NCBI RefSeq assembly: GCF_002999335.1
Contig: NW_020312093.1
Location: 40,565 to 104,564 of the forward strand
Direction of reading: 5' to 3'
DNA: 64,000 bases
DNA from: Cyclospora cayetanensis
Lineage: Eukaryota > Apicomplexa > Conoidasida > Eucoccidiorida > Eimeriidae
Within the stretch, counting starts at the first letter, position 1. Every line of letters starts with the position of its first letter. Shown piece by piece: positions 35,641-46,700 of this stretch. The notes beneath the pieces are model-generated. The model saw only the letters and a program-made list of their open reading frames with translations. It was not told the DNA's origin and ran no database searches. Both the position numbers and the translations under genes were made by a program.

Positions 35641-38170
35641 GAGAGGAACACGTCACAGGATAAACGGAGTCCGGCTGCGTGTTCCGAACCAGCAGATTTG
35701 GTTTTGATGTATCAGATGCATCCGAAGGTGACCTAAGGATGAAGTTTGTGGCCAGGCGGCGAGTTCCATTTCTCATGTTCTAGTGAATCGGTACTTTCCC
35801 TGCTCTATGGATTTTCCTGGAAGTTCAAAACGCCACAGATTTATCAAAACTGGCCTTAAAGTTTTTTTTTAAATTCTAGAATCATTCGCGAAGTTTGTCG
35901 CTCCGGTAACCAAACTGCGTGGAGGCGGAGTGTCCACAAAAAGCGCCGCACGGGTGCTGAACTCTAGAACCCAATTGTTGAGAACACACTGTACGGGAGT
36001 TCTAGTGAAATGGGATAGGATCCACCAGTCTCAGGCATTAACGGAGGACCAGTTGCTGATTTCGTTTCCTGAGGCAAAACCGCTGCTTTGTGCTGTTGAT
36101 AGTGCTGCTTGCCATGGACTGAATTCCTCTAGTTCATTGAAAAATGGCCTTACTCAGTCCATTCTCTGCCTGAAATGGCCATCACCATCGGCGCGTATCG
36201 CTGGAAGGCAGTCTGTTACTACTGTTGAGGTGTTCTCTGAATGCAAACTTCTGCGTATGCACTCTCAAGCATGCCCTCCCTACAGCCTTCCCTATGCCTG
36301 TTCTGCGGCTTTGAAGTCGACGAAGCTGCATGCACCGGCTGTATTTGCATGCAGAGATTGCTTCTTGAGGCGCAGAGGCGCTGCTGAACTAGTGTGCATT
36401 TTCTGATACCCTGCACACATTTTACTTGTCATAGGTCTTCTCGCATCACCAGGTTCACGCATATCAGCCCTCTGACGATAGCAGGGCATCACGCCAACTC
36501 GGTTACTTCAGATTCCGCGCTCCTTCGTTGCTGGCTAGCGTGCGTCTACCTTTTGTCCCGATCTCTTTCACTGTGGCGCGTACTAGTCGCTTTCCTCCTC
36601 TCATTTGTATTGTCTTTTGCGTTTTTGCGCCCTTGGGGAGTGAAGATTCCGTGCAAACGCTTCCGGCGCCCTGCACGCAATCGAGCTTAATGTGCTGGTA
36701 CAAAACATGGAGGCATGTTTTGTGAAAACCAGGAAGGGGAGCAGAGGCGGCGAGGAGATACAGCGGGCTATGTTGCACTACCACACATAAGAAGTAACCG
36801 ATTGGTTTGAATGCTTGTATATTTCTTATATTCCTGAGTACTGTAATTTCGGTACGATAACACGCATTGATGCGTGCGACTCATCCAGATGTTATGTGCA
36901 ACTAACTGTGTGTTCCGACTGCTTTGATGGTGCAGCCATGAACCCCCTAACCGCCCCTCTCCCCTCTTGTGGAGAACTCCACCAAAAAAAAGGGAAGAAA
37001 GTGCAGCGGAGTCCGCAGTGAAACAGCGTGTCTATGTATGGCCAGCCTTGATGCTTAAGGGCACATCGTATATTTTGTGCAGTCCTGCACAGAATATACA
37101 ATGCAGGGAAAGGAACAAGCACCTGGAGTTAAGTATATCCTTGCAGATCCCGCGGATGGACAGTTACAAAAGGATTCCAACATTATCAGTTACTCATAGA
37201 AGCCTTGCGTAACACACCACAACCCACAAAATGCAGTCCATCGGCAAGACACAGACAACCAGCGTATGTACAGGCAATGCTCTATAGGTTGATGGATGCG
37301 TCACGTAGCCACTCAAAGTAAAACAACACATAAGCAAAAACGCTTTTAGCTATAGCCTGATGCATTAGTATGAGGCGACCTCAGGGAGGACATGTAGCTC
37401 AAACGGTAGGAGCTCTCGCCGAGCTAGCGTAAGCAAGCGTGGCATCTGTAGGGCTGGTTTGCCCTGCCTTTCTGACCATTAACACAACAGCAAGTGCACG
37501 GAATTCCCACCCATACAGCTTGAGCTGCACAAATTGCTGAAGTAAACACAGGGTGCTGATACTTGTGGATTGTTTAGGGTCAGAGACCCTCAACACACTT
37601 GCAGCAGCCTTTGCCGATTTTCGGCAGCCTTATGCCTTGTTGACATCTGGAAGACAGAAAGCAAAGTGAGAGAGTATTAGTAATACGGCGCAAAGCACCA
37701 GTATCAGCGGAAAGCAAGCCCCAACCCCAAGCCACAATCTCGTTTGACTTTGGCTGAAGACGCAAGGCGTGAAGACCAACAGGTAATGGCGTTTTCCTCG
37801 ATGTATTTACAAATTCGATATTGCAGTTTGCGGCTAGTCAGAGGACGTGCTGCTATTATGTATGTGATTCGTGGCTAAGAGCATAATATTTCATGATAGC
37901 AGATACGGTGGTAGCTGCAGGCGGGCAGACACCACTCCGACACTGGCAGCACCAGTAGCAGCACCGACAGCAGCAGCCGCAGCAACTGCAGCAGCTAAGA
38001 GCTACGGGAACAGTACATGGTTTTTAATGCGCATTTCTTGACAAAGTTCTATCTTAGCAGGAAAAATTACTTTTGTCTCCGGCACGAGGCGCCTGGAATT
38101 AGGAAGTTGCAGCTCTTGGAGCAGCACAACAGCTGTGGCGGCTGCCGTGTCTCCTCGTTTGAAAGCTACC
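35641..38170. other. Gene-poor AT-rich interval
   Basis: A plus-strand ORF at 35930-36406 (158 codons) has no recognisable domain or splice context. A tRNA-like box A (TAGCTCAAACGGTAGGAGC) lies near 37391 but has no proper anticodon stem or box B. An imperfect hairpin lies at 37068-37099. I see no supported gene before the PDI start. Confidence 0.45.
37068..37099. repeat. 15-bp inverted repeat with one wobble, 2-nt loop
   Basis: The arm 37068-37082 pairs with 37085-37099 at 14 of 15 positions, the exception being a G-T pair, with TC between the arms. It is in intergenic AT-rich DNA. It resembles the other snap-back repeats in the window but looks slightly decayed. Confidence 0.8.
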
Positions 38171-41157
38171 ATGGCGTCACTCAGGTGCCAAAAGAGCAGA
38201 AGTAGCAACGCTCTGAGGCTGCTTTTTGCCGCCTGCATTGCAGTGCTTGGGTATCTGTACAGCCCAGCCGAAGCTGGGCTGTACAGCAGCAGCAGCCCCG
38301 TTAAGGTTTTGAGCGCTTCGGAGTTTAAAACGCAAGTTGTTAATTCCCATGACCTCCATCTTGTCGAGTTTTTCGCAGAATGGTAAGGCCAGATTCGAAG
38401 TAGGAGCTCTCAGGTCGTATCGCTTCGCTCTCCCTCTTCCCAGCGGGGAGAAGATATTGCTTTTCAGTTAGAGGGTTCTACGGGGCCTTGCCTCCTCGCC
38501 GCTCCGCTAGCTCCTTCCCAAGGCTCTGAATTTTGGGTATAGGGCTTGTCTTGCGCAGGTGTGGGCACTGCCAGAGGTTTGCGCCTGTTTACGAGCAAGT
38601 CTCAAAGGCCCTTAGAGGCGTAGCCTCTGTTGTCGCAGTGAGCGACGAATCGGTCATGCAGGAGTTCGGCGTTAAGGGATTCCCTACGATTATGGTGGTT
38701 GTGGGTAGAGGTATGCTCTAGGCCTTGGCGTCTTGCCCACGCAGCAACACTGGCAGAAGGCGCATGCGGAAGGCGTGTGCAGTCCAGCGGGGGATCCGAT
38801 CTCCCCTTCGTGGGGGAAAGCTTGCCTTCTCGATGCGGAAAGCCACGGGAGTACTTGAGGGACGCTGCAAGTCCAGGGAACTTGTGTGTGTCTGTTTTAG
38901 GTGGAAAAAAACCAAAGACGTTCAAGTTCGAAGGCAACAGAGACGCCAACACCTTGCTGGACTTTGTCATTATGCATACTGGCAAACTCGCAAAAGCCAG
39001 ACTTGCCGGTAAATGCTAAAACTAAGCTAGAAGCGGTAAACTGCGTTCACGCGTATGTGCGGAAGTGCAATCGTGTGTGTGTGTGTTTATGCGTGAGTGT
39101 GCGTGCGTTGGGCCCCTTGGCGGATTCACCTAGCGCCATGAAGTTGGATTTAGGGTTTGCAGTGGTCTTGTGTGCTGTTGCCAGGTAAAATCGATCCTGG
39201 CAGCGGCAAGAGCAGCAACGACAGCGGCAGCGGTAGCAGCAGCAGCAAGCCCAAGAGCAGCGGTCCCTCAGACGTTATTGAGCTGACGGACTCCAACTTC
39301 GAAAAGACAGTGATGCAAGACAGGGAGAACGTGTGGTGCGTTTTTTTGCGCTTTGAGGCTGCGTGAAATAACGTGTAGTTTGTCGAACAAAGCCGCTTGC
39401 ACGCGTGCAGGCATGGCGTGTATGTACATGTATTCACAAGTCCAGGGAGGAAGGGCTTTGGAATACGCCTCTCCTTGTGTACCTTATGGGGAGGAGGGAG
39501 AGGGCACCCCGCTAGACTGCCGTCGTGTTGCAGCATGGCCTTTCGCCTGCATGCGAGACAGCAGGAAGGGCTTCACAGCCCTTCCTGCTGTCTCGCTTAG
39601 TCAAGTTCAGTATCCTGCCGCATCATGCATTGTGGCGTGGCTTCCCAAGAACCTCTGAGCGCCGCATTAGCGGGGCACTCACAGTGCAGGAGCCAGCCCT
39701 TGTGGTGTATGCATGCAATGCAGGTTTGTGGAGTTTTACGCGCCTTGGTGCGGCCACTGCAAGGCCCTCGCTCCCGTGTGGGAAGACGCTGCAACGCAGC
39801 TCAAGGGGAAGGTGAAAGTTGGCAAGATCGATGCTACTACCGAGACAGTCCTCGCTTCACGATTTGGCATTCGAGTCCGTCAAGCCCTCGATGATCGGGC
39901 TGCCCTTGTAGCGCGATAGCCTTCTCCATGTCAAGGCTTTTTTCTGCAGCCATTCCCTACTGTCGGGAACTTGTCTCCGCCTCCTAGAACTCTCCACGTC
40001 TGGGGAGCTGTTGCTCGGATTTTTGTGCTCTAGGGTTTTCCGACGCTGAAGTTATTCCCCGCCGGCCCTAAGTCGGACTCGCTCGTCAAAGACTATGAGG
40101 GGCAGCGCACCGCCGATGATATCGCAAAGTTTGCGATGGAATTCTATGGGTACGGATTCGGAGAACGATTCTCGTGTGCCTGCTTTCTGCGCCGCTTGGC
40201 TCTGCCCACTTGATCCTGCGCGCGAGAGAGAGAGAGAGCGCTGCGGCCAAGCCGTGATTCCACAGGGCCAAAGCTCCTTGGGGTCTACTGGGGTGTATCC
40301 GTTTGTGTGTTTATGTGTTAATGTGTGTATGTGTGTAAGCTAGTGTACGTGTGCTAGGGTGTGTTAGGGTGTGTGGCATGCATGCATCCATGCCACACAT
40401 GCTTGTCTCTGCTCTGGAAGGCGTAAATATTGGAGTTTGTGTTTCGTCTCAGGGCAAATGCATCGGCAGAACAGATTTTGTCGGACTCTCAGTTTGTTTC
40501 GGACTGCAGCGAAACCCTGTGCATCTTGGCCTTCCTCCCAGATGTGCTAGATTCGGGCGTACAGGGCCGACACGAGTATCTTGAAATTCTTAATCAAGTC
40601 GTAAAGGCGTCAGTCACTGTGCCTGTCAAGTTCCTCTGGCTTCAAGGTAGGAGGCGGGGAGGGCGTAGGGGCCGGAGCTTGCTTGCAAGTTTGGTGAGGG
40701 GGTTTTGCTGAGTTCAAGGGTTGCGATGCGACGGAGGCATTGCGGGGTGTGCACAATGAGCCCTAAGGGCCACCACTGCCTAGGCTTCGAAGTTTGTGCT
40801 TCATAGGTGGTGATAACTTCGACCTGGAGGAGCAGTTGCACTTGGCATTCGGATGGCCAGCAGTGGTCGCAGTTCACTTGGCCCGCGGGAAGTTTGCTGT
40901 CCACCGAGGCAATTTTACCAGGGTGCGTTTCAGGGCGTGCGTTTGGGGTGTACGTACAGCTGTCAAGGGTGGTCAGTGGCGGATAGAGATGGCAGGCAGC
41001 GCTTGGTTGCATGCGTTCGGGTGTGCAGGAAAGCATCAATTCCTTCCTGCAACAGCTGTTGGCCGGTCGCGCCCCTGTCTCCGATTTGCCCAAGTTGAAA
41101 AAGCTCAAGGATGCTAAAAAGTGGACTCCCTCCGAGGCGGTCAAGGATGAGCTCTAA
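38171..41157 (+). CDS. PDIA6: ER protein disulfide isomerase, P5/PDIA6 type
   Basis: Catalyses disulfide formation and exchange in the ER lumen. Nine exons: 38171-38382, 38559-38704, 38901-39008, 39185-39335, 39724-39874, 40034-40149, 40453-40646, 40807-40922 and 41029-41157. They total 441 codons (440 residues, the same as human PDIA6). The start at 38171 sits in ACCATGG and begins a signal peptide with a likely cleavage after SPAEA. The first thioredoxin domain has VEFFAEWCGHCQRF and [12 protein letters not shown] Ser/Gly/Lys linker with [12 protein letters not shown] follows. The second domain has [34 protein letters not shown] and [11 protein letters not shown]. The C-terminal b-like domain has [20 protein letters not shown] and [20 protein letters not shown]. 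It ends in KDEL, the ER-retrieval signal. Both CGHC active sites are intact and each WCGHC is split by or next to an intron. Confidence 0.96.
38255..38286. repeat. 14-bp perfect inverted repeat inside PDI coding sequence
   Basis: Bases 38255-38268 are exactly complementary to 38273-38286 around the loop CGAA. It lies in exon 1 of the PDI gene and encodes [12 protein letters not shown], so the signal-peptide cleavage region is itself a DNA palindrome producing a repeated LYS peptide. Confidence 0.95.
39553..39596. repeat. 20-bp perfect inverted repeat, 4-nt loop
   Basis: Bases 39553-39572 are exactly complementary to 39577-39596 around TCAC. It lies in PDI intron 4 (39336-39723). The arms are not trinucleotide repeats. 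Confidence 0.95.
40370..40399. repeat. 11-bp inverted repeat, 8-nt loop
   Basis: The arms 40370-40380 and 40389-40399 are perfectly complementary around CATGCATC. It is in PDI intron 6 next to a GT-rich microsatellite, so it is less striking than the other inverted repeats. Confidence 0.8.
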
Positions 41158-42291
41158 ACCCATTCGCCTGCCTACAAGGCAGCCCCGAAAACAGACACGA
41201 GCCATGAGAGCCTCAACTGTAGTGGCAGCAAACCATAACGAGGCCAGGCCTCGCCGCTGAATGCTCTCGTTGTTTTGGTGGAAGGAAGGGGGGATATTTC
41301 TGACGTAGCGCTATAGAGGGTCCTACATTGAGGGTGCGAGTTCTTTGGCCTGGACCGCTAAGATGGGTGTCTACCAGCATTTCCTCTAGATAGACATAGA
41401 CTGAAGGCTGCACTTCCGAGCGGCGCGGCAAACCCTTGTTGCCATCGGTGATCGCGGCTCTAGGTCGTGATAGACTACTGTCTTTTGCACTTGCTCAAGG
41501 CTACTTAGAGCCGTTCCCTTGCGCGTCATGTCTTCTCTCTCGCGCCGCAACTGAGCGGCGGGGCCGTTTGAGGCGAGGGCTACCGCCTTCTGGGCCTTTA
41601 AGGCGGCGCTACACGGGCCATACCTCGCAGAAAGAAACCTTGCCGCTGTAAGTACAGCGCACTGAGCTCCCGCCCATTTGGTGTCTCGCCGGCAGACTTC
41701 GGCACGATGCCAGCCACCACGAGGAGGCAGTTCCGTGCAAATGGCCCGTAAGAGGCCCCTGAACAACATAAGCTGCGAGCTAAATGCGCGTCTGTGAACG
41801 CAAGCTCTAGCTGAAGTGCATTTGCATGCACGACGAATTCTGGGATCCAGCATCCCTTGTTCAGAGCTGCCAGCCCCATGGGGTTCGATGCTTTCGGCCG
41901 GTCGCTCCGATTCGTCTCCTGCGTGGCTTAACGACTTGCTGACTGCGATTATATACTTTATAGTTTCTGCTTTTTAATGCTTTGAGACGCAAGACACGCA
42001 TTTGTCGTATGTGTAGGGGGCATTAGGCGCGGGGCTGCTCGTGAGTCGGCAACGCTCTCTGTAGCACTGAAGGGGGGAAACACACGACCCTACAGCCGCA
42101 GTCCGGATTCCAGTCGGATTATAGCAACACAAGCGGCAACAGGAGCAGCCGCTTGCTGGCAGCGGCAGCAACAACAGCATCTCCCCGCACAGGGGCATAA
42201 TATCCGCAGTGCCCGAACAAGACAGCCTTCCTTCAGTATGGCCCACCAGCTGTAGCTGTTACTGCCGCTGCTAATGCAGCGACAAAGCGCA
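41158..42291. other. Intergenic interval PDI/Der1
   Basis: ORFs on both strands are short or mirror images and have no domain. The interval holds the PDI 3' flank and the promoter and 5' leader of the Der1 gene. CAG-rich sequence begins at about 42130. Confidence 0.5.
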
Positions 42292-43353
42292 ATGGCTAGA
42301 TCTCAAGTCTCGCTGCTGCTGCTGCTGCTTTTACAAGGCCTTCACGTGTTCAGCCGGGAAATCCGCTTGAGTGGAGACGCCAGCAGCAGCGGGAACTGCG
42401 CGGTGAGATCTTCCCCCGTGGGAGCTGTCACTTCCACGACCCCAAAGAAGCCAGCCTGGCGTCAGCAGCAGCCGCTGACACAGCAGCACGACCAGCACAG
42501 CTACCTGTCACGGCGTGGCCGCTTCCTCCCGTTGGGATTTCAGGGAGTCAGCGATTTTCAGCAGAAGGCGTTCGGGGACAAGAAGACTGGCATTTTGAAG
42601 CGCAGCCAGGAAGGGCTGCTGCGTTTCTTGGGGTTCAGTAGCAGCAGCACAGCGTTCGAATCCAAGATTGCATCTTTTTGGCGACAGTGGGTGCTTTCGT
42701 TGCCGCCTATCAGCCGGGCTTACCTGCTGTTCTGCGTTGCAGCTTCTGCCGCAACAACAGCAGCAGCAGCGGCAGGACACCCTCTTCCTGCCTCTCTCTT
42801 CCACCTTGACATTCGAAAAGCCTTTAGAGAAAAGCAGCCATGGCGTCTCGTGTCGCCTCTCTTCTACTGCGGAGAAGCCTCCCTGGCAGCTGCCCTCGCC
42901 CTTTCGTTCGCCTATACGTATTTGCCGCTGCTCGAGAGGCACTGCAGTATCGAGGAGAGGAGCAGCGGCCGCAGTGCTGCGACTAGCAGCAGCGCCCCTG
43001 CCAGCAACGCGAGGGAAGCAGAGACAGGCAGTAGGCAGCGCTTCCTCCGCCTGTTGTCCTTTGGCGCTGGGTGTACGTACGCCCTAGTGGGTCTGGGGTT
43101 GCTACCCCCAGCGCAGCAGCAGCAGTGCTTCTTTTCTTTTTTGCTTTTCTTGTGGAGTCGCACGGATCCGACCGGCGAGGCAGAGGTATTCGGCAGCTTT
43201 AGCTGCAGCAACGGCGCCCTACCCCTCCTGCTCCTCCTGCAACATTTGCTGCTGGACGGTCAGCTTCTTCAGGCAGACTTATGGGGAGCTGCATCTGCCC
43301 TTGCCTACCTCGTCATGAACCAAAGCCCCGTAACAAAAGCTACGCTGCAGTAG
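42292..43353 (+). CDS. Der1: Der1/derlin-like protein with apicoplast-type leader
   Basis: Single-exon gene of 353 codons plus stop from the ATG at 42292 (an in-frame ATG lies 18 bp upstream). The N-terminus is a signal peptide whose hydrophobic core SLLLLLLLQG is coded by a CTG run. It is followed by about 110 Ser/Gln/Lys/Arg-rich residues, a transit-peptide pattern. The derlin domain starts near SFWRQWVLSLPPISRAYLLF, followed by FREKQPWRLVSPLFYCGEAS (the derlin WRL..F/YFG motif) and several hydrophobic segments to the C-terminus. In apicomplexans a second Der1 set works in the symbiont-derived ERAD-like machinery (SELMA) that moves proteins across the apicoplast's periplastid membrane; this leader suggests that member rather than the ER derlin. 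An Ala/Ser/Arg insert (about 43000-43020) interrupts the membrane region. Confidence 0.82.
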   Translation: MARSQVSLLLLLLLQGLHVFSREIRLSGDASSSGNCAVRSSPVGAVTSTTPKKPAWRQQQPLTQQHDQHSYLSRRGRFLPLGFQGVSDFQQKAFGDKKTGILKRSQEGLLRFLGFSSSSTAFESKIASFWRQWVLSLPPISRAYLLFCVAASAATTAAAAAGHPLPASLFHLDIRKAFREKQPWRLVSPLFYCGEASLAAALALSFAYTYLPLLERHCSIEERSSGRSAATSSSAPASNAREAETGSRQRFLRLLSFGAGCTYALVGLGLLPPAQQQQCFFSFLLFLWSRTDPTGEAEVFGSFSCSNGALPLLLLLQHLLLDGQLLQADLWGAASALAYLVMNQSPVTKATLQ

Positions 43354-43731
43354 GGCCCTTTATGCCGCTGCGTAAATCCTCTGACCTATACCGAAGTTCG
43401 ATGCTGTCGTTATTGCTTCGTTTGCGCCTGTAGTGCGCATCGGAAGCCTCGTGAGAATATAGGGTCGTAAGGGCTAAGTTTGCCGCTGCTGCTGCAGCTA
43501 GGCCGATAGAAGCACACAGATACGAGCAGCAACCCTGCGCGCGAGCTCGCTACAACCGATGACAGCTTTCTGCTGCCTCCTGCGTGGCGGAGCTTCCTGC
43601 TGGAAGCACTAGGCCCGCAAAAAAGAAAGCTTCAATCGGAGACGGGAGCTCGCTAGCGCGCCACCCACACGACTATTACGGTTACCTGTGCGAACAGAAA
43701 GAACCAAAACACACACAAGCAATTCCAAACC
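43354..43731. other. Convergent 3' flanks, no gene
   Basis: Short interval between the Der1 stop and the PP2C stop, which face each other. Nothing coding was seen. Confidence 0.5.
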
Positions 43732-46700
43732 CTAATCAGCATTCATAAACGAGACGCCTTCAAATAAGCTGCGCAGCCGCTCAATTTGAGGCCGCGTGAC
43801 TCCCGGATCAAGCCCTTATGGTGTCTATGATTGCAGTCGGCATGCACTGGTCAAAGAAAGTGTGTGTTGCTTGCTTGGCTTTTGTTGGGCCTCTACGCGT
43901 GAGGTCTATACGCTTCAACATATACATGTATATGTTAGTTATTTATACATGTATAACGTATGTATTAGGGTTAAAAAAGGAAACCAGGCACTTCGTGCCC
44001 ACGTCATCGACAACGTTGCCCTCCTCGTCGATCCAGCGCCTGAAAGCTTCATATGCGAGGCGGTCTGCTGCATCTTTCATCCTTTCCGAGTCATCCGGAC
44101 TCCCCGTGACGTACTGCACATTGCAAGCGACAAACGCTGGCCCTGTTATTTTCGCTGCCACGTCACAAGAATGCTCGTGTGTGTTTCAAAGAATATCCAT
44201 GTGCTCCGCATAACTACAGACGCGTCCAGAGAGCTGCAAGCCTCATGCTTGCTGCATACATATACATATGTATCTATATATGCTAGCGGCACTCGGATGT
44301 GCTTGTGGTCAGTTAGGACTGCGTGTGTTCTCTTGGGGAGGTTGTTTATATATATATATATATAAACGACCGCCCCGAGAGGACACACACTTGGCTTACA
44401 CGGGCCACAATGCTGACTGCCTCTTCGCTGCTGATGAACTCCCACACCCCATCGCTGGCGACGATGAAAAACAAGGAGTTCTCGTCTAGAGGGACCTGCA
44501 AATACACCTCAAGAGCCAGCGGCCAGCGCATCCCGTGCTAGGCCCCAATGCTGAACGCCAGCGATGCGCAAACACCAGCCACATGGAAATCATAGACCCC
44601 CACCTGGACTATTTCCGGCTCCGATATGACGCCTATTTGGTGAGCGATGCCATCCCCGATGGCTCGGCTCATTGCCAGACCAGGAAACAGATGATCCTTC
44701 ACGAACACGCGATGTGGGATGTCACAATCAAGGCGCATCACCTCGCCACCTTGTTACACACATACACACACACACAAACACACACATTAAATTTATGTAT
44801 GTGTATAAATGTATATATATGCGTGCAAAAAACACAGATATATACATATATATACATGGATACATTACAGGTGGGTACCCAGATACATATGCATATGCAT
44901 ACATACAGATATGCATACAGCACAGATATATAGATACACACCCCCCATCATACACACAGACAAGCATGCATGCACGCGAACATGCATATACCGCAGACCC
45001 AACGACTTTGATCCCCAGACGACACGCTGTCCGTATCGCGCGGGGAGTTCAAGGTAGACAGACGCCCGAGGCATCACTTGCATGAGGCGGCCGTGTGCAC
45101 AAGGCAGTGACGTCAAGAAACGCCCCTCCCCCGCATCCTGCACAGCGAACTGACCTGCCGCTTCGATCCGCTTCTTTTCTAAAGGGTTCGTAGGCTTGTG
45201 GTCGACCGTAGCGAAGGCAGGGATTATCGTGCCTGTAGCAACCCCAATCGCGAAGGCCGAAGCCTTGAGCGCTGCAATCCATGTGTATCTCGATCACATG
45301 GCGCTGCTGATCAGCAGGCATCTGCCAGCTGCCGCCATCGCCCCACTGCCACGCCTGATCACCGCTAAGTCAAGGCCTACCGTCTCTGTTCATCTTTGCG
45401 AGGACACAGCGAGAATCTCCCACAAAGGCAGCGGTCAGCCTGCCCGCCTCGTGCAGCACCAGGGTGGCAGTCGTGCCCGAAAGCGAAGAGTCGACATTCT
45501 TTTCCTCGGAACAAAACTCCAAAAGCGCCTTGTGGGTCTGCATGTGCAACCGGACGCTAGAAAGCCCCAAGCAAGACCCTTAAAAGGCAACAGGGAAGCT
45601 TCCTTCTGACACGAAAAAGGGAGAAGCGATGAAGCTTCAAGGCCTGGAGGCAAACCTACGGCGTGAAAAGCGCTCGCAACGGCTACCGAGAGGTCTGTTC
45701 TCAGGAGGGGGTGAGACAACAGCATCAGCAACAGCACGCGATGCACGAAGTCCGATGCTTGATGACCGCTAGGACCGTGGCCGTCAAACACCCCATAGAC
45801 GCCGAACGCGGAGCACCTGAAAAGCCGCGGAAGTGCAGCCAGACACACCCCGAACGATTACTCCTGCTGAGACAACCCCTAACCCCCCCCCCCCGCTCGA
45901 ATCCAAAACTTGAACTGCACCAAGAGCCTACCTACACCGATGGACTCTGCTGCTGCCCCAAGCCCCTTCTGCACTCTCGCAACTCCAGGAAATACCTGAT
46001 GAAGGAAAAGTCATCCTGATTGGGGCTTTCCGGCTTGAGACCCTTCTTGCAGGAGCAGCCAACACCAATTTGCGTCTGGAACTCGTCGAAATTGCCGCAT
46101 CCCTCAGTTGCAGACAGCTGCGCGCAAACCCCCCCTCACAACAACAACCCCGCGGACGCCGTGCCCCCTCAAGAATGTTTCAAAAGCATTTGCTGTCGCC
46201 AGGGGGCACAGATTCTGACATACCACGCAATCCATCCGCTTGTTATCGAAGCCCCGCTGGCGTTCACGCGCAGGGAACCCTGGAGAAGCCAACAACCCCA
46301 ACACTTTGAAACTTGAATTAGTGGTGTGCATGCACACCTGTATCACAGAACTCTGCCCCTGAACTGGCCCTTAGGTTGCCAGGTCTTCGTGAAACTCCGA
46401 AACTCTGTACCACCTGCCCTCCCTCCTTTGAAATAGCTATGGCTTGTGCATGTGTATGGGCATGTGGTGAAGCATCATGACGCACAAACCCCTCTGACGC
46501 TGAGGCTTCGAAATCGCATGACGAAAGCGCCTCGTCCACAGGGAAGCTCACCTAAGACTGCACATCTGGTGGGGTCTGGGGAGTCGGCTGTGAAGTGCTC
46601 CAAGAGAAACTGCGCAGTGATGTCTTCCAGGTGTAGCCATGCCTTCTCTGGTGCGAAGGGCAGAGGTGTAAACAGCAGGGGCAGATCAGGACAGAAGCCC

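Noticed and set aside
37389..37480. Possible tRNA or tRNA-derived SINE (box A TAGCTCAAACGG)
   Set aside because: Box A is good but there is no five-pair anticodon stem and no TTCRA in the T-loop, so it is at most a decayed tRNA-like sequence.
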